The position numbers and the translations under genes are program-made. From contig CAJTYD010000002.1 in the NCBI GenBank assembly GCA_910583775.1, positions 1-64,000 of the forward strand: 64,000 nucleotides of DNA, written 5' to 3'. Shown here piece after piece: positions 57,150 through 64,000 of this stretch; position 1 is the first letter of the stretch, and every line of letters starts with the position of its first letter. Under the pieces are notes generated by a model. That model was not told where the DNA came from. It saw nothing but the letters and a program-made list of their open reading frames with translations, and did not search any database. This stretch comes from an uncultured Muribaculaceae bacterium (lineage in GTDB: Bacteria > Bacteroidota > Bacteroidia > Bacteroidales > Muribaculaceae).

Positions 57150-59192
57150 ATGAAATCAAAATACAGCAAAATTCTTAAATGGACAGCTCCGGCCGTAATG
57201 GTTGCGATGCTGGCAAGCTGCTCCGATGATTTCCTGAAGCCGGACCCGATGTCGGAATTCGAGCCTACCACGGTCTTCGGCACCGAATCCGGAATTCAGT
57301 CGGCCATGGCGATGTGCGACCGTCATCTCGGCCGTATGTTCATCAACATGGGCAACACCAACTCAATCGGTATGCTTTCCGATCTGATGTTCTCGGAGAC
57401 CACCGTACATGCCAAGACCGACGACGGCACAATGCGTGCCGACTGGGCCGGCAACCTCACCCCCACAGGCTGGATGCAGACCGGCAACAACTCCGGGGGC
57501 GAGCTCGGATGGGTCTGGAACGACATGCAGGATCATGTGAAATATGCCAACACCGTCCTCTCTTTCATCGATGACGTAGAGGGACTCTCGGAGGCAAAGA
57601 AGCTGGAATATAAGGGCCGCGCCCTGTTCCACCGCGCCTGGGCTTACTACAACCTGACATTCTGGTTCGGAAACATTCCTATCGTCACGGCTCTGCCTAC
57701 AGGCCCGAAACGCGACTATCTCTCCACTCCGCAGAGCGAGATCATCAAGATGCTCGTCAACGACCTCAAGAATGCCGTTGAATGGGTGCCCGCTCAGAAA
57801 GACATGGCTTACTACGGCATGATAAACAAAGAGGCCTGCCGCCATCTTCTCGTAAAATGTCTTCTTGCAGACGGTCAGTTTGCCGAGGCTGAGAACCAGG
57901 CCAACATCCTGATTGACCAGAGCGGTCTGTCGCTGATGCGTCAGTCTTTCGGAACCTTCGTGACGCAAGGCGAGCCCCAGACCTGGAAAATCACCCGTAA
58001 CGTGATCTGGGATCTCCACCGCCCCGAAAACAAGATTCTGGCCGCCAACAAGGAGTATATCCTCGGATGGGTCAATGTCTCGGAACAGGCATTCCAGTCA
58101 ATGCCCTGGATGCGCGTCCTCGGCCCCTTCTACTGCGGCAACATCACATCGCCCGACGGAAGCTCGGGTCAGCCCATCAACCGCTACGCCCGCAACAACG
58201 GTAACTACGACGTCACTCTCGACTGGCCACGCGCCGTCGGCCGCGGTATCGGTGTGACACGTCCCACCGACTGGGCTCAGCGTACTCTCTGGGTTTATCC
58301 CGGCTTCGACGACAACAAGGAGGACCTTCAGGACCTGCGCCACAATCCTGCTGTCGGCAACTGGGTCCGCATGGAGGACATGAAATACAACGCCAACAAG
58401 AAAGCCAAGTGCTACGGCAAAAACCTGATGCTCTATGCTCCCGAGGACGTATTCGATTCAGAAGGCAAAAAGATCCGTACAAAGGGACAGCTACTCTGCA
58501 ACGATACAATCCGCAGCTGGTTTGACATCCCCAACTACAAGGTTTACCTTTTCGACAAGAAGAACGAAGACAATCGCGGCTCAAACGACTTCCAGGGGGC
58601 ATCGCTCGGAGCTAACGGAAACGTCTATATCTTCCGTCTCGCCGAGACTTACCTGCTCCGCGCCGAAGCCAAGCTCTATCAGGGCAACGCCGGCGGCGCC
58701 GCCCAGGATGTGAACGAGATCCGCAAGCGCGCGAACGCCAAATACATGTACACTACCGTCAATATCGGCGACATCATGAACGAGCGCGCACGCGAGCTCT
58801 ACATGGAGGAATTCCGCAAGGCCGAGCTTACACGAGTTTCGCGTATCCTCGCCATGACAGGTATTCCCGACGAGTGGGGCAACACCTACGACATCAATAC
58901 CTGGGACAAGCAGGAGGGCACCGACCTCTCAGGCGGAAGCTACTGGTATCAGCGTCTTGTTCACTACTCGTTCTACAACAACCCGCTGTATAACAACGGC
59001 GAGATCAAGTCGGGCAGCAAGAACATCCGCTACAAGATGGACAAGCATAACCTCTTCTGGCCTATCCCGAACTGGGCACACACGGGCAACAACGAGGCTC
59101 AGCTCTGGCAGAACTACGGTTATGACGGCTACGACGCCAACTGCAAGATGCACGCCACCTGGCAGGAGGCCGACGAGGCAGCAAGAAACTGA
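57150..59192 (+). CDS. SusD/RagB-family lipoprotein (second locus)
   Basis: A 680-aa SusD homologue, longer than the average of about 500-600 aa. Lipobox LASC with Cys24, then SDDFLKPDPMSEFEPTTVFG. TPR-like helices include EYKGRALFHRAWAYYNLTFW, and the C-terminal SusD block is IFRLAETYLLRAEAKLYQGN with MNERARELYMEEFRKAELTR. Extra loops lie around residues 290-470 (GRGIGVTRPTDWAQRTLW, VYPGFDDNKEDLQDLRHNP). Known role: binding and delivery of the ligand to SusC. It ends before a perfect terminator (59226-59259). Confidence 0.95.
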   Translation: MKSKYSKILKWTAPAVMVAMLASCSDDFLKPDPMSEFEPTTVFGTESGIQSAMAMCDRHLGRMFINMGNTNSIGMLSDLMFSETTVHAKTDDGTMRADWAGNLTPTGWMQTGNNSGGELGWVWNDMQDHVKYANTVLSFIDDVEGLSEAKKLEYKGRALFHRAWAYYNLTFWFGNIPIVTALPTGPKRDYLSTPQSEIIKMLVNDLKNAVEWVPAQKDMAYYGMINKEACRHLLVKCLLADGQFAEAENQANILIDQSGLSLMRQSFGTFVTQGEPQTWKITRNVIWDLHRPENKILAANKEYILGWVNVSEQAFQSMPWMRVLGPFYCGNITSPDGSSGQPINRYARNNGNYDVTLDWPRAVGRGIGVTRPTDWAQRTLWVYPGFDDNKEDLQDLRHNPAVGNWVRMEDMKYNANKKAKCYGKNLMLYAPEDVFDSEGKKIRTKGQLLCNDTIRSWFDIPNYKVYLFDKKNEDNRGSNDFQGASLGANGNVYIFRLAETYLLRAEAKLYQGNAGGAAQDVNEIRKRANAKYMYTTVNIGDIMNERARELYMEEFRKAELTRVSRILAMTGIPDEWGNTYDINTWDKQEGTDLSGGSYWYQRLVHYSFYNNPLYNNGEIKSGSKNIRYKMDKHNLFWPIPNWAHTGNNEAQLWQNYGYDGYDANCKMHATWQEADEAARN

Positions 59193-59225
59193 TTCTGAAT
59201 CAACCGACACTAACCATACGTAACG

Positions 59226-59259
59226 AAGAGGGGACGGCATCCGAATGCCGTCCCCTCTT
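59226..59259 (+). terminator. Terminator after the second susD-like gene
   Basis: AAGAGGGGACGGCAT pairs with ATGCCGTCCCCTCTT (15 bp, perfect) around loop CCGA. Confidence 0.92.
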
Positions 59260-59389
59260 CCCTTTATGATCATTCCTGATTAATCAGGATTCATCATGAT
59301 TTATCTTGATTTATCTGTATGAATCCCCATTGTTACCGCACAATTCCCGGCGTCAGCCCAATTCAACATTCAAAATCCAACATTCAAAA

Positions 59390-62300
59390 TTACTTCTGTC
59401 CCCGTTTCTTATACATCGACGGCGACATCCCGAAGTCCTCCTTGAAGCAGGAGCGGTAATAGGCCAGGTCGTTGAAACCGCAGGCGAAAGCCGCCTCCGA
59501 AACGGTATAGCCCTCGTCGAGAAGCTCGCAGGTGCGCTGCAGGCGGATATTGCGGATATGCTTCACGGCGGTCGTGCCCGTAAGCACCGATATCTTGCGG
59601 TAAAGCGTGGAATTACTCATGTTGAAGCGCTCTGCGATCAGCGGCATGCCGAACTTAGGATTCGAGATATTCTCCAGGACTATCTCCCTGAGCTTCGACA
59701 GGAACTCGCGGTCGAGCTTCGACAGCTGCGGACGTATCTCCTGGTCTTCCTCGACCTTATCCTGCGGAATATCCTCAGCCTCCGCAACTTCCGGCGCCAC
59801 CGCCATTCCCTCGCGCGAGAATCTGACCGCAAGCTTGCGGCTGGCCTCGATGATGTTGTCGACACGCGCTATCAGCAGCCGCGCGCTGAAAGGCTTCGTG
59901 ATATACGACACGGCTCCGGCGGCATAACCCTCCTCCTTGTCCTCGATAGAATCCTTGGCGGTGAGGAGAACCACGGGGATATGGCTCGTGGCGAAATCAG
60001 CCTTAAGACGGCGGCACATCTCGACGCCGTTCATCTTCGGCATCATTATGTCGGAGATGATGATGTCGGGCATCACCGCCCGGGCCTTTTCCAGCCCCTC
60101 CTCGCCGTCGGAGGCGGTCTCGACACGGAATCTTTCGCGGAACGCCTCCTTCACATAATCCCGTATGTCGGCGTTATCCTCCACCACAAGCATCACCGGG
60201 AGCTTGACGCGAGAAGATTCCCCGGCATCTTCCTTTGCCGTCTCCGGGCGCACGGGCTCATCCTTATGCAGGGCGTCGGGATACGTCTCGCTGATGCTGA
60301 GCCGGAGCCTGAACACAGAGCCCCTGTCGAGCTCGCTTTCCACCGTGAGAGAAGCATGGTGAAGGTCGGCAAGAGTCTTTGAAAGCGAAAGCCCGATGCC
60401 GGTGCCGACCACCGAACTGTTCTCATCCACCCGATAGAAACGGTCGAACAGATGCGGCAGATCTTTCTCGCTGATTCCTATGCCGGTATCGGCCACAAAA
60501 ATCTCAAGATCATCCTCACCCGATTTTCGGATTCCAACCGTCACCCCCCCTATTTTGGTATATTTCAATGCGTTAGAAACAAGATTATTAAGAATGGATG
60601 AAATAATCTTGCGGTCGAAGTAGATAGGAGGCACCGAGCGGTCGATATCAAGCGACAGCTTCACGTTTTCATTGCGGTTATATTCCTTGAAACGCAGTGC
60701 CGTCTCGGTGACGAGCGCCGAGATGTCATCCTTTCTGACCGAGAGACGGCGGCTTGCCGTCTCCGTCTTGTGAAGCTCAAGCATCTGCGAGATAAGCATC
60801 AGGAGATTCCGTGCGTTATAGTTGATCAGGTCGATCTTGGCCGAATACTTCTCCGGGATGTCGGGGGCATGCTTCAGATCCTCGGAGGGGCCGAGGATGA
60901 GGGTGAGAGGCGTGCGGAGCTCATGCGATATGTCGGTATAGAAGCGCAGACGCTCCTCGTTGAGCCGCTGTTTGTTCTTGGTGATCTCGAGCTGCGACTT
61001 GACGGAGGCGTCTTTCTTGATATGAAGCTCGTGGCGCCTGAGGATAAGCCACAGCAGAAACAGAAGCAGGGCCACATAAAGCACTATGAAATACCATCTG
61101 AGGAACAGCGGCGGCAGGATCCGGATCTTCATCTCGGTCACCGACTCCTCCTCGCCGTTAAAGAATTTAGCCTTGACCCTGAACTTATATTTTCCGGCGG
61201 GAAGATTCCGGAAGGTCACCGAACTCTGTCCGTTGGTAGAATGCCATTCCTTGTCGACGCCCTCCATCATGTAGAAATAGTCGATCGCGTGGCTCTCGCT
61301 GTAGTCGGGAACGGAGAAAGAGATACGGAAGGAATTTCTGTCGTGAGGGATCATGACAGTGCCGTCGTCCTTCAGCTTATAGACAAATCCCTCCACCTCT
61401 TCGGAATCTCCGAGCCATGCGAAATCGGAGATCACCACCGGAGCTAACTTAGGCATCTTCTCCACATCCTTGGGATCCACGCGCCACACACCATCGAGCG
61501 ATCCGAAATAGAGCGATGAATCGGGAGCCACCGTAATCGCACGAGACATAAACGACGACATCGGCACGCCCATACGCTGGTCGTAAAGCTCCAGCATGTC
61601 TTTCTGCCGGTTCCACTTGGAAATGGAATTTCCTGTTGCGATCCATATATCGCCCGAACGGTCTTCGGCAATCGCACAGGCCGTCTTGTCGCCCATACCG
61701 TCGGCCACGTTGAAGGTCCTTATCCCGGAGTCCGAAGCCGAATCCCTGATCAGGGCCACGCCGTTGCCGGTGGCTGCCCATATATTTCCGCGCGAATCGA
61801 GCATAAGGTGATTCACCACGTTGGAAGGGAAGCCGGTGCTTTTATCCAATGTCCTTATGCGCCTGGCGCGGCGGTCGTAGACACGGATGCCGCTGCCGTT
61901 GGTACCTACCCATAGATTTCCCGTTCTATCGACGATGATAGAATTCACCGATATCCACCGGAGGTCCTTGTTAATATTTTCGGGCCTCTCTATCCGTCCC
62001 CCTCTATAGACATATATGCCGTTTTCGGAAGCGATAAGCACAATGGAATCGTTAATAGCTGTAAACGAATTCATCGCTCCGTCGGCGATGTCGGGCATAG
62101 GCAACCTTCTAACCGCCCCCGTTTCGGGCGTAAGCTCAAGCACTCCGTTGTTGTCGAGGCCGATAAGGATTCTGCCGTCGACAGGGACAAGATGCTCCAC
62201 GCGGTCGTGATATCGCGTGATATGGCCGGTGAGGTCGATGGAATTCACGAATTCGCCGTCTCTGAAATGCGCCACCTCGCTCTCCCCTCCGATCCATATC

Positions 62301-63475
62301 TCACCGTTGCGGTCTACGGCAACACTCCATGCCGATTTGTATTTCGCGCCGTTGCCGACGAATTCGAGCCACGGAAGGCGCTCGAAAGGGAGCCGGTGAT
62401 GGGGAATGAAGTCGAGACCCGAGCTGAAGTTGCCGATCCAGATGTTTCCGAAAGAATCAAGAAAAAGTGTACGGATGTTTTTGGAGGCCGTGCCGTGGCC
62501 GTCGTTCGAGTCGGAGATTGTGCAGAAGCCGGTGAAGCCGGAGCCGTCCGATTCAGTCATCAGACGGATGGGAGCGACGCTTATGCCGCCGATGTCGGAG
62601 CCTACCCAGAGGTCGCCGGAGGGCGTCTCCATCAGGGCATAGACCGCATTCCCCGCCAGAGAGCCGGCGGAAGCGGTGTGGCGGAAGACCTTGAAGCTGT
62701 CGGAGGCCGGATTCTTCAGGGCGAGACCGTCGGAGGTGGCAAACCAGAGATTGTTGAAGGAGTCGCGGAAGATGGTGCGAACCCTGTCGCCGGGAAGCGA
62801 CTGCGGATCGGCCGGATCATGGCGCAGATTCCTGAGTTTCCTTGTCTCCATGTCGATCACGGAAACTCCGTCCTTATAGTGGCCGACATAGAGGTTGCCG
62901 CGGCCGTCGTCGACCGCCGTCAGGATGTCGTATGGCATCCCCTTGACGTTTCTGGTGCTGTAGACGGTGAATTTCCCTGAAGCAGGGTCGTAGTGCGTGA
63001 CGCTTTCAAAATGGTTGGCGATCCAGATGCCGCCGTCCGAGGCCCGCTTAAGGTCGTTTATGTTATAGGTCTTGGCATCTTTGGGATACGCGATCTCCTC
63101 GAGGGTCATCTGTGGGAGGCGGAACACGTAAAGACCGCTCTTTGTGCCGACCCAGAGGCGGTCGTTGACCTCCTCATAGAGAAGCGCCGTCACATTGTCG
63201 CCGGCCATGCCGGTGTTGGTCGACTTATAATGAGTGAACGTATGACCGTCAAAGCGGTTGAAGCCGCTCTGCGTGCCGATATACAGGAAGCCGCGGCTGT
63301 CCTGCGCTATCGAGGTGACATAATTGTTCGACAGGCCTTTGTTCGCGTTGAGATTCTGGATCCCGAATGAGGAAGACGCTCCCTGCGTCTCAATCACGTT
63401 CAGCAACAATACCAACGACAGCAATAAACCTCTTTTGAAAAACGAAAAGAAGAGACAACGACTGGAAGTGTTCAT
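59390..63475 (-). CDS. Hybrid two-component system sensor-regulator
   Basis: A 1361-aa single-chain signal transducer. The signal peptide is followed by two beta-propeller regions of sensor type (about 40-690; repeats such as DSRGFLYIGTQSGFNRFDG and DSFGNIWIGNFSSGLDFIP), a Y_Y_Y domain (about 700-785) and a membrane helix (about 793-812). Next are HisKA with the phosphorylated His near 851 (DISHELRTPL) and HATPase_c (VADTGIGISEKDLPHLFDRF). The receiver domain has its Asp near 1142 (IIISDIMMPKMNG), and an AraC-type DNA-binding domain closes the protein (about 1275-1361; LAYYRSCFKEDFGMSPSMYK). Known: such proteins sense oligosaccharides in the periplasm and switch on a nearby SusCD locus. The frame opens earlier at a TTG (63490). 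The ATG at 63475 is preferred because the signal peptide fits either way and ATG is stronger. Confidence 0.95.
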   Translation of the reverse strand: MNTSSRCLFFSFFKRGLLLSLVLLLNVIETQGASSSFGIQNLNANKGLSNNYVTSIAQDSRGFLYIGTQSGFNRFDGHTFTHYKSTNTGMAGDNVTALLYEEVNDRLWVGTKSGLYVFRLPQMTLEEIAYPKDAKTYNINDLKRASDGGIWIANHFESVTHYDPASGKFTVYSTRNVKGMPYDILTAVDDGRGNLYVGHYKDGVSVIDMETRKLRNLRHDPADPQSLPGDRVRTIFRDSFNNLWFATSDGLALKNPASDSFKVFRHTASAGSLAGNAVYALMETPSGDLWVGSDIGGISVAPIRLMTESDGSGFTGFCTISDSNDGHGTASKNIRTLFLDSFGNIWIGNFSSGLDFIPHHRLPFERLPWLEFVGNGAKYKSAWSVAVDRNGEIWIGGESEVAHFRDGEFVNSIDLTGHITRYHDRVEHLVPVDGRILIGLDNNGVLELTPETGAVRRLPMPDIADGAMNSFTAINDSIVLIASENGIYVYRGGRIERPENINKDLRWISVNSIIVDRTGNLWVGTNGSGIRVYDRRARRIRTLDKSTGFPSNVVNHLMLDSRGNIWAATGNGVALIRDSASDSGIRTFNVADGMGDKTACAIAEDRSGDIWIATGNSISKWNRQKDMLELYDQRMGVPMSSFMSRAITVAPDSSLYFGSLDGVWRVDPKDVEKMPKLAPVVISDFAWLGDSEEVEGFVYKLKDDGTVMIPHDRNSFRISFSVPDYSESHAIDYFYMMEGVDKEWHSTNGQSSVTFRNLPAGKYKFRVKAKFFNGEEESVTEMKIRILPPLFLRWYFIVLYVALLLFLLWLILRRHELHIKKDASVKSQLEITKNKQRLNEERLRFYTDISHELRTPLTLILGPSEDLKHAPDIPEKYSAKIDLINYNARNLLMLISQMLELHKTETASRRLSVRKDDISALVTETALRFKEYNRNENVKLSLDIDRSVPPIYFDRKIISSILNNLVSNALKYTKIGGVTVGIRKSGEDDLEIFVADTGIGISEKDLPHLFDRFYRVDENSSVVGTGIGLSLSKTLADLHHASLTVESELDRGSVFRLRLSISETYPDALHKDEPVRPETAKEDAGESSRVKLPVMLVVEDNADIRDYVKEAFRERFRVETASDGEEGLEKARAVMPDIIISDIMMPKMNGVEMCRRLKADFATSHIPVVLLTAKDSIEDKEEGYAAGAVSYITKPFSARLLIARVDNIIEASRKLAVRFSREGMAVAPEVAEAEDIPQDKVEEDQEIRPQLSKLDREFLSKLREIVLENISNPKFGMPLIAERFNMSNSTLYRKISVLTGTTAVKHIRNIRLQRTCELLDEGYTVSEAAFACGFNDLAYYRSCFKEDFGMSPSMYKKRGQK

Positions 63476-63602
63476 ACCGATGACTTTCAATACTAACGAA
63501 ATTTTTCCTTAAATTAATAAAAAACATGCATGATGCCGAAAAAATGACCGAAAGGGAACCGCTATTTGACCGTTTTATCATTCTTCAGGCGATTCTTTTT
63601 TC

Positions 63603-63631
63603 TTGCAGTATCGACATTTTTATTAATTTTG
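63603..63631 (+). promoter_or_regulatory. Promoter of the glutaminase gene
   Basis: TTG (63603-63605), 18 bases, TAATTTTG (63624-63631), 46 bases upstream of the ATG. Confidence 0.6.
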
Positions 63632-63677
63632 CACACCCGGGCGGAGAATTTCGCCTGGACAGACACATTACCATCTT

Positions 63678-64000
63678 ATGGATTACACTGAAATCATTAC
63701 TGAAATCTACAATGAAGTCCGCGGCATAAAAGAGAGGGGGAAAGTGGCGGACTACATTCCGGCTCTCGCGGAAATCGATCCTTCGCAACTCGGCATTGCC
63801 GTCGCGACAGCCGACGGAAATGTATTCGGCATAGGTGACTGGCAGACAAAATTCTCGATCCAGAGTATCTCGAAAGTGTTCACCCTCGCCATGGTAATAC
63901 GTCATATCGGAGACGAGATATGGCAGAATGTAGGACGCGAGCCATCCGGAAACCCCTTCAATTCCCTTATCCAGCTTGAGAATGAATGCGGAAAACCGAG
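63678..64000 (+). CDS. glsA: Glutaminase (partial, cut by the window edge)
   Basis: The first 107 residues of a serine-dependent beta-lactamase-fold glutaminase that hydrolyses L-glutamine to glutamate and ammonia. It begins MDYTEIITEIYNEVRGIKER, has GKVADYIPALAEIDPSQLGI and the catalytic S-x-x-K in FSIQSISKVF (Ser63, Lys66, matching positions 66 and 69 of E. coli GlsA). It continues through VGREPSGNPFNSLIQLE to the edge. The remaining two thirds lie outside the window. Confidence 0.95.
   Translation, partial: MDYTEIITEIYNEVRGIKERGKVADYIPALAEIDPSQLGIAVATADGNVFGIGDWQTKFSIQSISKVFTLAMVIRHIGDEIWQNVGREPSGNPFNSLIQLENECGKP

Overview
The window reads as a chromosomal segment of a gut Bacteroidales bacterium. 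The signs are two SusC/SusD pairs, a hybrid two-component regulator, fimbrillin-type lipoproteins, a C10 peptidase, and promoters of the Bacteroidetes type (TTTG, about 20 bases, TAnnTTTG). The carbohydrate loci and repeat-rich spacers would fit Muribaculaceae or a related family. That placement is inference, because no rRNA or marker-gene phylogeny could be run.

Layout. 184-14631 (+) is a polysaccharide utilization locus: SusC, SusD, a GntR/FadR regulator, a GH3 glucosidase, a GH106-like enzyme and a GH78 alpha-L-rhamnosidase. Together they suggest uptake and stripping of a rhamnose-containing glycan. 14703-19438 (-) is housekeeping: DUF1846, YebC and PheT. 19439-21622 has no gene and is packed with repeats. 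21623-28851 is a fimbrial locus with a large tip-like fimbrillin (+) converging on a DUF3575, DUF5119, fimbrillin operon (-). 29005-31775 (-) holds a HAD phosphatase, DUF4834, and the phosphatidylethanolamine genes pssA and psd. These diverge from a 53-residue ORF and a YeiH transporter at a palindromic promoter pair. A UbiA/MenA-like prenyltransferase and tRNA-Pro(CGG) follow. 34859-39015 (-) holds an LRR protein, a membrane protein, an UPF0104 flippase-like protein, BirA and TsaE. 39212-42876 (+) encodes carboxynorspermidine dehydrogenase and a GH31 enzyme. 43732-46376 is a C10 peptidase plus serpin operon. LpxB follows at 46430-47683 (-). 47917-53463 is a compact phage-like cassette: terminase large and small subunits diverging from scaffold-like, capsid-like and adaptor-like genes, with no portal, tail, integrase or lysis gene. 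53871-63475 is a second SusC/SusD pair with a convergent hybrid two-component regulator. The window ends inside a glutaminase gene.

The most distinctive feature I see is a set of short non-coding, MITE-like elements of 180-386 bp with terminal inverted repeats. Four intact copies lie at 3373-3567, 19561-19742, 20291-20676 and 38390-38571, each with a TAA/TTA duplication. A fifth lies at 21358-21537, flanked by TTAA. They form two core families. Within each family the same core is framed by different terminal repeats, and the second core is a hairpin with a covarying pair. Two copies sit exactly on the TAA stop codon of a gene (susC and tsaE), and one separates susC from susD. Another lies in the fimbrillin leader, and another is nested inside a second repeat family whose uninterrupted copy in the same window serves as an empty-site control.
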